This document shows positions 45,599-54,133 of a DNA stretch of 60,888 nucleotides, one piece after another. The stretch comes from Clostridia bacterium. GTDB lineage: Bacteria; Bacillota; Clostridia; TANB77; CAG-508. Location of the stretch: contig JAFUYJ010000042.1 in the NCBI GenBank assembly GCA_017470645.1, positions 1 through 60,888 on the forward strand, in the 5' to 3' direction. The first letter of the stretch is position 1. The number at the start of each line of letters is the position of its first letter. A program made the translations under genes and the position numbers. A model generated the notes under the pieces. That model had not been told where the DNA came from and ran no database searches. It saw only the letters and a list, made by a program, of their open reading frames with translations.

Positions 45599-46951
45599 AT
45601 GGCATTTGAGGGATTATCTTCAAAACTACAAGATTTTACAAGAAAACTAAAAGGAAAATCAAGAATTACAGAATCAGACTTAAAGGAAATGCTAAGAGAA
45701 GTTAAACTTGCATTACTTGAAGCTGATGTTAACTATAAAATTGTAAAAGAATTTACATCTACAATTCAAGAAAAAGCTTTAGGACAGGATGTTTTAAAAT
45801 CATTAACACCGGGACAACAAGTTATAAAAATTGTTAAAGATGAATTAGTTGAATTACTAGGTGGAACAGATAGTAAAGTTAACTTTACACCAAATCCTCC
45901 AACAGTAATTATGCTAGTTGGTCTACAAGGTTCTGGTAAAACAACAACAGCTGGTAAATTGGCAAACTTATTTAGAAAACAAGGTAAGAAACCATTATTA
46001 GTAGCTTGCGATGTTTATAGACCAGCAGCTATTAAACAATTACAAGTTGTAGGAAGTCAATTAAATATACCTGTTTATGCAAATGAAAGCACAAAGGATG
46101 TTGTTAGAATTGCTAAAGAGGCATATAATACTGCAATTAGTAAATTGAATGATGTAATAATTCTCGATACTGCAGGACGTCTTCATATTGATGAAGAATT
46201 AATGCAAGAATTAAAAAATCTAAAAGCTAATGCAAAACCACATGAAATACTACTTGTAGTAGATTCAATGACAGGTCAAGATGCTGTAAATGTTGCATCT
46301 ACATTCAACGAAAATGTTGGAATTGATGGTGTAGTACTTACAAAGCTAGATGGTGATACACGTGGTGGTGCTGCATTATCAGTAAAGAAAGTTACAGGAA
46401 GACCAATAAAGTTTGCTGCAACTGGTGAAAAATTAAGCGATATTGAAGAATTCCATCCAGACAGAATGGCATCAAGAATTTTAGGAATGGGTGATGTTCT
46501 TTCAATTATAGAAAAAGCTGAAGAATCATTTGATATTGAAGAAGCTGAAAAACTTGAAAAACAATTACGTAAAGGTGAATTTGATTTAAATGATTATTTA
46601 GCACAACTAAAACAAATAAAGAAGATGGGTTCATTCTCATCAATACTAAAAATGATTCCAGGAATGAGTAAATTCAAAGACTTAAAAGTTGATGATAAAG
46701 AATTTACAAGAATAGAAGCTATAATCTGTTCAATGACAGATAAAGAAAGACGCAATCCAAAAATCTTAAACGGTAGCAGACGTCTTCGTATAGCAAAAGG
46801 AAGTGGAACTACAGTACAACAAATAAATCAATTTATGAAATCATTTGAAGTTACACAACAAATGATGAAAAAGATGAAAGATAAAAAAGGTATGAAGAAT
46901 ATGATGAAAAACATGAAAGACTTCATGCCAGAAGGATTAGATAAGATGTAA
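45599..46951 (+). CDS. ffh: Signal recognition particle protein Ffh
   Basis: 450 residues. N domain (about 1-85), GTPase G domain with GLQGSGKTTTAGKLA (about 105-119), DTAGRLHIDEE and TKLDGDTRGGAAL, and the Met-rich M domain (about 300-450) ending in repeated MMK/MKN motifs. It binds signal peptides and 4.5S RNA for co-translational targeting. RBS GGGGAGGAATCC. Confidence 0.97.
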   Translation: MAFEGLSSKLQDFTRKLKGKSRITESDLKEMLREVKLALLEADVNYKIVKEFTSTIQEKALGQDVLKSLTPGQQVIKIVKDELVELLGGTDSKVNFTPNPPTVIMLVGLQGSGKTTTAGKLANLFRKQGKKPLLVACDVYRPAAIKQLQVVGSQLNIPVYANESTKDVVRIAKEAYNTAISKLNDVIILDTAGRLHIDEELMQELKNLKANAKPHEILLVVDSMTGQDAVNVASTFNENVGIDGVVLTKLDGDTRGGAALSVKKVTGRPIKFAATGEKLSDIEEFHPDRMASRILGMGDVLSIIEKAEESFDIEEAEKLEKQLRKGEFDLNDYLAQLKQIKKMGSFSSILKMIPGMSKFKDLKVDDKEFTRIEAIICSMTDKERRNPKILNGSRRLRIAKGSGTTVQQINQFMKSFEVTQQMMKKMKDKKGMKNMMKNMKDFMPEGLDKM

Positions 46952-46963
46952 TGTTATTAGTTG

Positions 46964-46992
46964 TTTTTAGGGACAATTTACAAAACATCATC
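46964..46992 (+). repeat. TGTTTTTAGGGACA...AAAACATC repeat copy
   Basis: An imperfect palindrome of the same family as those at 31777-31848 and 48101-48135 (TGTTTTT, GGGACA, AAAACATC), in the gap between ffh and rpsP. Confidence 0.6.
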
Positions 46993-47051
46993 AAAATTAG
47001 TTATTAATTTTTAAAATATAAATTATCGCAAATTTGCAGGAGGTGAAAACA

Positions 47052-47288
47052 ATGGTAAAAATCAGATTACAAAGACAAGGTGCTAAAAAAGCTCCATTTT
47101 ATCATATAGTAGTTGCTGACTCAAGAAGCCCAAGAGATGGTAAAATAGTAGAAAAAATTGGTACTTATGATCCAATGACAAATCCAGCTACAATAGTTTT
47201 AGATAACGAAAAAGTAGAAAAATGGATTAAAAATGGTGCAAAACCAACAGATACAGTTAAAGCTTTAATAGAAAAAGCAGCAAAATAA
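47052..47288 (+). CDS. rpsP: Ribosomal protein S16
   Basis: 78 residues from ATG 47052 behind GCAGGAGGTG; an ATG at 47034 lies in the RBS region. [25 protein letters not shown] and [14 protein letters not shown] are diagnostic. A small-subunit assembly protein in its normal place between ffh and khpA. Confidence 0.97.
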   Translation: MVKIRLQRQGAKKAPFYHIVVADSRSPRDGKIVEKIGTYDPMTNPATIVLDNEKVEKWIKNGAKPTDTVKALIEKAAK

Positions 47289-47353
47289 TTATACTTTAGA
47301 TATTGTGTAAAAAACACTTATCAAATAATCCACAAAAAATTGGAGGTATAATT

Positions 47354-47587
47354 ATGAAAGATGTATTAGAATTAATTATTGCAAGTTTAGTTGACAATAA
47401 AGATCAAATATCAATTGAAGAAACTTTAAACGAAAAATCAGTAGAATATAAAGTTAAAGTTGCTGAAAGCGATATGGGAAAAGTTATTGGTAAACAAGGA
47501 AGAGTTGCAAAATCAATTAGAACTGTTATGAAATCAGTTGCTGGAAAAGAAGGTAAAAAAGTTAACGTTGAATTTGTAGAAGAATAA
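47354..47587 (+). CDS. khpA: KH-domain RNA-binding protein KhpA
   Basis: 77 residues from ATG 47354 behind TTGGAGGTA. A single KH domain with the GxxG loop in GKVIGKQGRVAK (about 38-49). KhpA pairs with KhpB/Jag in RNA regulation of growth and division. Between rpsP and rimM as in most Firmicutes. Confidence 0.93.
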   Translation: MKDVLELIIASLVDNKDQISIEETLNEKSVEYKVKVAESDMGKVIGKQGRVAKSIRTVMKSVAGKEGKKVNVEFVEE

Positions 47588-47597
47588 GAGGTATAAG

Positions 47598-48104
47598 ATG
47601 CAAGAATATTTTGAAATTGGTCAAATTGTTAATACATTTGGAATTAAAGGTGAAGTTAAAGTTAATCCTTTTACAGATGATGTAGAACAATTTGAAAGAT
47701 TGAAATCAATATTAGTTGTTAAAAACAAACAATTAATAGAAATGGAAATTGAAAATGTTAGATATCAAAAGCATTTAGTAATTCTTAAATTAAAAAATGT
47801 TGCAGATATGAATAGTGCAGAAAAACTCAAAGGATGCTACATAAAAATACACAGAAAAGATGCTCGTAAATTACCAAAAGGTAAATACTTTATAGCAGAT
47901 ATTATAGGTTCTGAAGTTATAACAGATGATGGTAAATCACTTGGAAAAGTAGATGACATCTATAACACAGGAAGCAATGATATATATGTTGTAAAGGATG
48001 AACTTGGTAAACAAATTTTATTACCAGGCATCAAAGAAGTTATTTTAAATGTTGATATTGAAAAGCAAATTGTTACAGTTCATTTATTAGATGGTTTAAT
48101 ATGA
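47598..48104 (+). CDS. rimM: Ribosome maturation factor RimM
   Basis: 168 residues. RimM N domain (about 3-85: IGQIVNTFGIKGEVKVNPFTD) and PRC-barrel domain (about 95-168: IGSEVITDDGKSLGKVDDIYNTGSNDIYVV in two parts). It assists 16S processing near S19. Stop codon is TGA, one of only two such stops seen in the window, and it lies inside a palindromic repeat. Confidence 0.95.
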   Translation: MQEYFEIGQIVNTFGIKGEVKVNPFTDDVEQFERLKSILVVKNKQLIEMEIENVRYQKHLVILKLKNVADMNSAEKLKGCYIKIHRKDARKLPKGKYFIADIIGSEVITDDGKSLGKVDDIYNTGSNDIYVVKDELGKQILLPGIKEVILNVDIEKQIVTVHLLDGLI

Positions 48105-48135
48105 TGTTTTTGGGGACACCGGTGAAAAACATCAT
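48101..48135 (+). repeat. Palindromic repeat overlapping the rimM stop
   Basis: ATGATGTTTTT (48101-48111) pairs exactly with AAAAACATCAT (48125-48135); the loop holds GGGGACACCGGTG. It matches the 31786-31810 sequence closely (GGGACACYGGTRAAAAACATC). Confidence 0.75.
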
Positions 48136-48176
48136 CAAGAAAGTGTCGCTAAAATTTTAGAAAGGAATGTCGAAAA

Positions 48177-48839
48177 ATGAAATTTGATGTTTTAACACTT
48201 TTTCCAGAAATGTTTGATGTCTTAAATCAAAGCATTATTGGAAGAGCGGTTGAAAAAGATTTAATAAATATTAATTTAATAAACATTAGAGATTTTTCAA
48301 AAGATAAACACAAAAATGTTGATGACACTCCATATGGTGGGGGAGCTGGAATGGTAATCAGACCGGACGTTGTATATGATGCGTATCAATCCGTAAAAGT
48401 AGAAGATGCAAAAGTTATATATATGTCTCCACAAGGAAAAGTATTAAATCAAAAAAAGGTTGTTGAATTAAGTAAAGAAAAGCATTTGATTCTTTTATGT
48501 GGACATTATGAAGGAATTGACCAAAGAGTATTAGATGAAATTGTTGATGAAGAAATTTCAATTGGAGACTATGTATTAACAGGTGGAGAGTTACCAGCAA
48601 TGGTACTTATAGATTCTGTTAGTAGATATGTTGAAGGAGTTATTAGTGAAGATTCAACTTCTGAAGAATCTTTTTCAAATAACTTATTGGAATATCCTCA
48701 ATATACAAGACCGGAAGTATTCAATGGAGTTAAAGTTCCAGATGTACTTATATCAGGACATCATGAGAATATCCGCAAATGGAGAGAGGAAAAAGCTTTA
48801 GAAATTACAAAAAAGAAAAGACCTGAACTATTAAGTTAG
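48177..48839 (+). CDS. trmD: tRNA (guanine-37-N1)-methyltransferase TrmD
   Basis: 220 residues. SPOUT fold with DVLTLFPEMFD at the start, DTPYGGGAGMV (about 50-60), LLCGHYEGIDQRV and SIGDYVLTGGELPAM in the knot, and PDVLISGHHENIRKWR at the C-terminus. It methylates G37 next to the anticodon of tRNAs reading CNN, including Arg CGG and Pro and Leu codons, and suppresses +1 frameshifting. That link is worth noting given the CGG-A shifts in this genome. Confidence 0.96.
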   Translation: MKFDVLTLFPEMFDVLNQSIIGRAVEKDLININLINIRDFSKDKHKNVDDTPYGGGAGMVIRPDVVYDAYQSVKVEDAKVIYMSPQGKVLNQKKVVELSKEKHLILLCGHYEGIDQRVLDEIVDEEISIGDYVLTGGELPAMVLIDSVSRYVEGVISEDSTSEESFSNNLLEYPQYTRPEVFNGVKVPDVLISGHHENIRKWREEKALEITKKKRPELLS

Positions 48840-48976
48840 GTGTTTTAAATAAAACAAGCTCAAAAAAATCGAGGGAGAAGGATACCCTTAAGAAACAAAA
48901 GAGTCCTAAAATAAGTTAATGTTATAGAAATATAAGATTACAAAAAATAAAAATTTAAATAAGGAGGAGAATATCG

Positions 48977-49624
48977 ATGGATATCATAAAATCTATTGAA
49001 CACGAGCAAATGAAAAATAAAATTCCTGCCTTAAAAGTTGGAGATACTGTTAAAGTTCACCAAAGAATTAAGGAAGGAAATAGAGAAAGAATCCAAGTAT
49101 TCGAAGGAATAATAATTAAAAAACAAGGTGGAGGAGTTAATGCAACATTTACAGTAAGAAGAGTAGCTTACGGTGTTGGCGTTGAAAAAACATTCTTAAT
49201 TCACTCACCAATGGTAGAAAAAGTTGAATTAGTCAGAGTAGGTAAAGCAAGAAGAGCTAAATTATACTACTTAAGAGATAGATTAGGAAAATCTGCTAAG
49301 ACTAAAGAAGATATTGGTGCAAGAATTGAAAATAAAGAAATTACTATTAAAGAAGATATAGTAGAAGCACCAGTTGCAGAAGAAGTTGCAACAGAAGAAG
49401 TAGCAGCTGTTGAAACACCTGCAGTAGAAGAAGCTGTAGTAGAAACAGTTGAAACTCCTGTAGAAGAAGTTGCTGCACCTGCTGAAGAACCAGCAGTAGA
49501 AGCTGTAGAAGAAGCTCCAGTAGCTGAAGAAGTAAAAGAAGAAGTTGCTGAAACAGTTGAAGAAGCTCCAGCAGCTGAAGAAGTTAAAGAAGAAAAAGCT
49601 GAAGAAACAACAGACGCTGAATAA
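48977..49624 (+). CDS. rplS: Ribosomal protein L19 with a long acidic C-terminal extension
   Basis: 215 residues against about 115 for normal L19. Residues 1-112 are canonical ([55 protein letters not shown]). Residues 113-215 form a low-complexity Glu/Ala/Val tail (repeats of EEAPVAEEV type). Similar Ala/Glu tails occur on some clostridial ribosomal proteins, but the role is unknown. Preceded by a leader of about 135 bases and AAGGAGGAGAA; followed by a strong terminator. Confidence 0.93.
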   Translation: MDIIKSIEHEQMKNKIPALKVGDTVKVHQRIKEGNRERIQVFEGIIIKKQGGGVNATFTVRRVAYGVGVEKTFLIHSPMVEKVELVRVGKARRAKLYYLRDRLGKSAKTKEDIGARIENKEITIKEDIVEAPVAEEVATEEVAAVETPAVEEAVVETVETPVEEVAAPAEEPAVEAVEEAPVAEEVKEEVAETVEEAPAAEEVKEEKAEETTDAE

Positions 49625-49631
49625 TTAAAAT

Positions 49632-49664
49632 AAAAAACAGGAAGTTTTATACTTCCTGTTTTTT
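49632..49664. terminator. Terminator between rplS and the Lon-like gene
   Basis: A 14-bp stem, AAAAAACAGGAAGT / ACTTCCTGTTTTTT, with a short loop. It can serve both convergent genes. Confidence 0.9.
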
Positions 49665-49699
49665 TGAAGTTATTTGTAATTTAAAATTATTTTTTAGTA

Positions 49700-52093
49700 T
49701 TAATTATGTTTTCTACTAATTTCCGCATATTTCTTCAATTTCTCATAAGCCAAATAATTTACGCTACCGGCAGGAAATCTACCATTACTATCTTTCTTTC
49801 CAGCAGGAACACCAGTTAGAAGCTCAATTCCTTCATCAATACTAGAAATAGCATAAACATGGAACTTCTTAGCCTTAACGGCCTCTAAAACATTATCAGC
49901 CAAATTCAAGTTCTTAACATTTTGAATAGGAATAATTACACCATGTGAACCATCTAAACCGCGAGTTTGACATATTTGGAAAAAACCTTCAATCTTTTCA
50001 TTAACTCCACCAATAGGTTGAATTTCACCTTTTTGATTTACTGAACCGGTAACAGCTAAAGATTGATTAATTGGAACTCCAGATAAGCTTGATAGTATAG
50101 CATATAGCTCTGTACTAGAAGCACTATCACCATCAACTCCATTATATAACTGTTCAAAACAAATACTTGCGGTAAGTGATAGAGGAATATCTTGAGCGAA
50201 CATTTCGCCTAAATATCCACTTAAAATATAAACACCTTTAGAGTGAGTAGAACCAGATAAGTCAACTTCACGTTCAATATTTATAATTCCTGATTTTCCT
50301 GTATAAGTATTAGCAGTAATTTTAGCAGGTTTACCAAAAGCATAATCACCAATACTCATTATAGTTAAACCATTTATTTGTCCGACTTTTGAACCAGATG
50401 TGTTAATTAAAAGTGTATTATCTTTTATCATTTCTAAGTAACGAGAATCATATTTTTTTATTCTGTCAACACGTTCGCGTAAAGCTTTGTCTATATATTC
50501 TCCAGAAACAACTTTTGCTTTATCCATCTGAGCCCAGGTAGACGCTTCACCAATAATTTGTGATAAATCATTAAATCTTGTAGAAAGCTTTTCTTGATCA
50601 TCTGCTAGTCTTGAAGAAAATTGCATAACTTTTGCAACTGCGCTTCTATCTAAAGGAAGCAAATCTTCTTTTTCACAGAAACCATGAATGAAACTTGCAA
50701 TTTTATTCATATTTTCTAAGTTATTATCAGAAGTATCTTCAAATTCAACTTTAATTTTAAATAATTTTCTAAAGTCTTCATCTAATGCTAATAATGTTTG
50801 ATATATTTGTTCATTTCCAAGTAAAATTACTTTTAAATCTAATGGAATAGGTTCAGGTTTTAATGAAACCATAACCATGCTAGAACGTTGATCTGCAGCA
50901 TTTTCTAAAATTAATTCTTCCATACGTAAAACTTTTTTCAAAGTCTCATAGCAAATACCGTTAGCAATTAAGTCTTTAGCTTGGAACATAATGTAACCAC
51001 CATTTGCTTTGTGAAGCAGACCAGGTTTCAACATTGTGTAATCCGTTTTTAATGCACCATAGTAATTCTCATATTCTAGTTTTCCAAAAATATTATGATA
51101 AGAGTAATCAGACTCCATTATAACTGGAGCACCATCTTGCTCACTATTGTCCACAAATAAATTTACTCTATAATTTAACCAAGGTTTTGGCATTTCAGGT
51201 CTTGGACCTGGCATTTGAGGAGCAGCCTGTTCTTGAGGTGGCTCAACTAGGAAGTAATCTATATTTTTTAGAATATCTTTCTTGATACTATCTAAGAATA
51301 TTGTGATTTTTTTGTTTCTTTTAAACTTTGATTTTATATAGTTAATATGTTGATTAACTGTTAATAACGCGATATTAGATTGCCATTCTTCTAGTTTTTT
51401 AGCAGTTTGTTTTTCAATTTCTTTTATTTCACCAATAGCCTGAATAATCTGTTCTTGAACTATTGCAGATTTTTCTTCATATTGCTTTTTAATGCTTTCA
51501 TCAAGTTTTTCAAAATCCTCTTGCTCAATTGTTTTTCCGTCCAAGATTGGCATCATATAAATACCGTTTTGAGCAGATTTAACTTGGAAACCATATTTTT
51601 CAGAACTCTCATTTAATTTAGCCATCAAGATATCTCGTTTTTCTTCATATTCACCTTTTATAAGAGCTTTTTCTTTTTCGAAATCCTCATTATTAAAAGT
51701 GTTTCTAATATCTATTTGAATATCTTTTATAAAAGAATCCATAGTTTCTTTAAATTCTTTTCCTTGACCAGCAGATAGGGAAATAGCTACAGGTTCGTTA
51801 GGATCTTCAAAGTTATACACATAGCACCAATCACATGGTGTTTTTTTCTTCTTTGCCACTTTATTTAGATAATTTTTTGCATAGCTAGTTTTTCCAACAC
51901 CAGTTGGACCTTCTAAATAAAGGTTGTAGCCTTTAATATCAACATTAACACCAAATTCTAATGCTTTAATTCCTCTGTCTTGACCAATACCAGACACCAT
52001 TGGATCTAAATCTGCAGTTGTTTCGAAAGTGAATAAATCTGGGTTACACATCATTTTTAATTCTTTGTATGATAATTCATTACGTTTTTTCAT
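49700..52093 (-). CDS. Lon-related ATP-dependent protease (AAA_32 type)
   Basis: 797 residues. Walker A in LEGPTGVGKTSYAKNYL (about 59-75), an inserted coiled-coil region (about 150-260) and an AAA module. The C-terminal Lon proteolytic domain has the catalytic Ser in GVDGDSASSTELYAI and Lys in GGVNEKIEGFF. It belongs to the LonC/YcbZ-like group, not the canonical cytosolic Lon, because it lacks the Lon N-domain. The window contains no other Lon gene. Substrates are unknown. Confidence 0.9.
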   Translation of the reverse strand: MKKRNELSYKELKMMCNPDLFTFETTADLDPMVSGIGQDRGIKALEFGVNVDIKGYNLYLEGPTGVGKTSYAKNYLNKVAKKKKTPCDWCYVYNFEDPNEPVAISLSAGQGKEFKETMDSFIKDIQIDIRNTFNNEDFEKEKALIKGEYEEKRDILMAKLNESSEKYGFQVKSAQNGIYMMPILDGKTIEQEDFEKLDESIKKQYEEKSAIVQEQIIQAIGEIKEIEKQTAKKLEEWQSNIALLTVNQHINYIKSKFKRNKKITIFLDSIKKDILKNIDYFLVEPPQEQAAPQMPGPRPEMPKPWLNYRVNLFVDNSEQDGAPVIMESDYSYHNIFGKLEYENYYGALKTDYTMLKPGLLHKANGGYIMFQAKDLIANGICYETLKKVLRMEELILENAADQRSSMVMVSLKPEPIPLDLKVILLGNEQIYQTLLALDEDFRKLFKIKVEFEDTSDNNLENMNKIASFIHGFCEKEDLLPLDRSAVAKVMQFSSRLADDQEKLSTRFNDLSQIIGEASTWAQMDKAKVVSGEYIDKALRERVDRIKKYDSRYLEMIKDNTLLINTSGSKVGQINGLTIMSIGDYAFGKPAKITANTYTGKSGIINIEREVDLSGSTHSKGVYILSGYLGEMFAQDIPLSLTASICFEQLYNGVDGDSASSTELYAILSSLSGVPINQSLAVTGSVNQKGEIQPIGGVNEKIEGFFQICQTRGLDGSHGVIIPIQNVKNLNLADNVLEAVKAKKFHVYAISSIDEGIELLTGVPAGKKDSNGRFPAGSVNYLAYEKLKKYAEISRKHN

Positions 52094-52171
52094 TTGTTCC
52101 TCCTTGTTGGAAAAGCTAAAGAAACCAAAAAAGCTTTTCCGAAAATTTATTTATATTATAACCAAAAATGG

Positions 52172-52624
52172 CTAATTGAAACATTGTTGCATAATAATTG
52201 CTGTTTCTGTTCCTCCATAGTATTTTGCTCTTTCTGCAATCTTGGTAAAACCTAATTTTTCATATATATGAATTGCTGAAAGATTATTTTCATTAACTTC
52301 TAACGTTAATTTTTTTATATTATTCAATTGTGCAAAGTCAATGATATAACTTAAAATTGCCGTGCCAATTCCTTTATTTCTAAAATCTTTTCTAGTAACT
52401 ATATTCATAATATCAGCTTCATCAAAAACTGATTTAATTCCTACAAAACCGACAATTGTGTCGCCTTGTTTTGCTACTAAATAATAAGAGTTTTCATTTT
52501 TTAGTTCGTTTCTTAGTATTTCAGAATTCCAAAAATCGTCAAATTGTGAAGTAAGCACATCTTTTATTTCTTCAAAATCTTCTAAAGTCATTTTTGAAAT
52601 TGTAAATTCTGTATTGTCAATCAT
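52172..52624 (-). CDS. rimI: Ribosomal-protein-alanine N-acetyltransferase RimI-like
   Basis: 150 residues from the ATG nine bases after AAAAGG; longer upstream starts are weaker. GNAT fold with the acetyl-CoA motif VTRKDFRNKGIGTAIL and NLSAIHIYEKLGFTKIAER near the end. RimI acetylates S18 in E. coli and often lies next to tsaB, as here, together with tsaE, in a tRNA t6A cluster. Confidence 0.85.
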   Translation of the reverse strand: MIDNTEFTISKMTLEDFEEIKDVLTSQFDDFWNSEILRNELKNENSYYLVAKQGDTIVGFVGIKSVFDEADIMNIVTRKDFRNKGIGTAILSYIIDFAQLNNIKKLTLEVNENNLSAIHIYEKLGFTKIAERAKYYGGTETAIIMQQCFN

Positions 52625-52643
52625 TATTACCATCCTTTTAAAT

Positions 52644-52690
52644 TGGGGACGTTCCTTTTTTTTCAAATTTTTGAAATTTGGGACAGACCT
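52644..52690. repeat. TTGGGGAC... imperfect palindrome between rimI and tsaB
   Basis: TTGGGGAC and TTTGGGACAGACC flank a CAAATTTTTGAAATTTG hairpin. Another GGGAC-type intergenic element. Confidence 0.45.
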
Positions 52691-53385
52691 TATTTTTGTG
52701 AGTTTTCTAAGTTTATTTCAGCTTGAGATTTTTTTAAGTAAATAGGTGATAGGGTGTATATAGCTTTATAGTCAGGAGCTTTTTGTTTATCATAAGCTGA
52801 TTTCCCTACACTGATACTTGTTTGTACACTTTGCTCAGATGAAGCAAATACACAGTTAGCCAATTCATTGGACAACAAATCTTTATGAACTTCTGAACCA
52901 TCACCAACAAAAGTTATAGAATCATTGTAATTCTTTAGAATTGATATTATATTGTATATACTATCTGAAACAGGCTCTATAACAGTAGTGTATTTATTAT
53001 CCTTTAACTCATATAAAGCAAAATAAACATTGTCATGTTTAGCATCAATAAGTGTTGCAATTAGACCAGTATTATTAACATTATAAGCTAAAGATTCAAG
53101 GGATGTAACACCTATAATAGGAATGTTTTTAACATCAGCAAAAGCTTTAACTGTAGATATACCAATTCTAATTCCCGTAAAAGAACCAGGCCCTTGTGAA
53201 CAAGCTAATAAATCAATATCATCTAATGATAAATTTGATTCCTTAAATAATTCATCAATTAAAGGCATTAGCTTTTGTGAGTGTGTTTTTTCATCATCAT
53301 TATGTTTTTCAATTATTACGTTTTTATCTTCTAAGATTGAAACAGAGCAAATTTTAGAAGATGTATCTATTGCTAATATTTTCAA
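52690..53385 (-). CDS. tsaB: tRNA threonylcarbamoyladenosine protein TsaB
   Basis: 231 residues from a TTG start behind GGAGGAACAATT. ASKHA-type fold: LAIDTSSKICSVSIL at the start and CSQGPGSFTGIRIGISTVK (about 62-80). It is the regulatory partner of TsaD in t6A37 formation. Cluster order on this strand is tsaE, tsaB, rimI. Confidence 0.93.
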   Translation of the reverse strand: MKILAIDTSSKICSVSILEDKNVIIEKHNDDEKTHSQKLMPLIDELFKESNLSLDDIDLLACSQGPGSFTGIRIGISTVKAFADVKNIPIIGVTSLESLAYNVNNTGLIATLIDAKHDNVYFALYELKDNKYTTVIEPVSDSIYNIISILKNYNDSITFVGDGSEVHKDLLSNELANCVFASSEQSVQTSISVGKSAYDKQKAPDYKAIYTLSPIYLKKSQAEINLENSQK

Positions 53386-53451
53386 AATTGTTCCTCCTTG
53401 TTAGTCACATTTAGTTGTATTAATTTTCAAAGTAAAATTACTGTATTATAA

Positions 53452-53916
53452 TTAGCCTAGGTTAAGATTAGATAATATTTCTTCTGAATTCTTACCATTT
53501 GCTGTTAATTCTAAAGTTCTGTAATTTACATTTTCGTCATCTTTTGTGAAATTGATTTTAATATAATCATTAGGCAAAATATCTTCGATAATCTCGCCCC
53601 ATTCAATGATGCAAATACCGTTGTTTAAATATTCATCTCCGCCAATTGCATAGAATTCATCACTATCAGTTAGTCTATACACATCAAAATGGTAGATATT
53701 TGTTTCGTCTTTATGATATTCATTAACAATTGTAAATGTTGGACTTGAAATCTCATCTTCTAATCCAAAATGTTTTAAAATACCTTGAGTGAATTTCGTT
53801 TTTCCAGAACCTAAATCACCGGATAAAACAATAATATCTCCATTTTTTAATAGTGAGGCTAGAGTATTTGCAAATTCAATTGTGTCGTTTTCACTTTTTG
53901 ATACAAATTTGTTCAT
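53452..53916 (-). CDS. tsaE: tRNA threonylcarbamoyladenosine ATPase TsaE
   Basis: 154 residues. P-loop LSGDLGSGKTKFTQGIL (about 33-49), SSPTFTIVNEY and the HFDVYRL segment are typical. It drives the t6A TsaBDE cycle. Start at the ATG behind AAAAAGGTGG. Confidence 0.95.
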   Translation of the reverse strand: MNKFVSKSENDTIEFANTLASLLKNGDIIVLSGDLGSGKTKFTQGILKHFGLEDEISSPTFTIVNEYHKDETNIYHFDVYRLTDSDEFYAIGGDEYLNNGICIIEWGEIIEDILPNDYIKINFTKDDENVNYRTLELTANGKNSEEILSNLNLG

Positions 53917-53950
53917 AATTCCACCTTTTTTGTCATAAATTTCTTACTTT

Positions 53951-53979
53951 ATTTTATATTAAATAAGTAGGTTTGTAAA
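53951..53979 (-). promoter_or_regulatory. Promoter of the tsaE-tsaB-rimI operon
   Basis: On the minus strand TTTACA (53979-53974), a 17-bp spacer and TAAAAT (53956-53951). Confidence 0.6.
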
Positions 53980-54077
53980 GATGAAAAGAAAATTTTTTCA
54001 AGTGAGTGAGACTTTTGGGGATGGTGTTTTTTGTTTCATTTTTGGAGTGCGTTGCCGAGAGAAAAAATATATTATTC

Positions 54078-54106
54078 TTGCTAAAACCCCAAACATATGC
54101 TAAAAT
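54078..54106 (+). promoter_or_regulatory. Promoter of lepA
   Basis: TTGCTA (54078-54083), a 17-bp spacer and TAAAAT (54101-54106). Confidence 0.6.
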
Positions 54107-54133
54107 ATACCCATATTAACTAGGAGGAAATAA

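Noticed and set aside
48840..48976. A known L19 leader RNA before rplS
   Set aside because: The gap is long enough for one, but I could not see a convincing conserved structure by eye.
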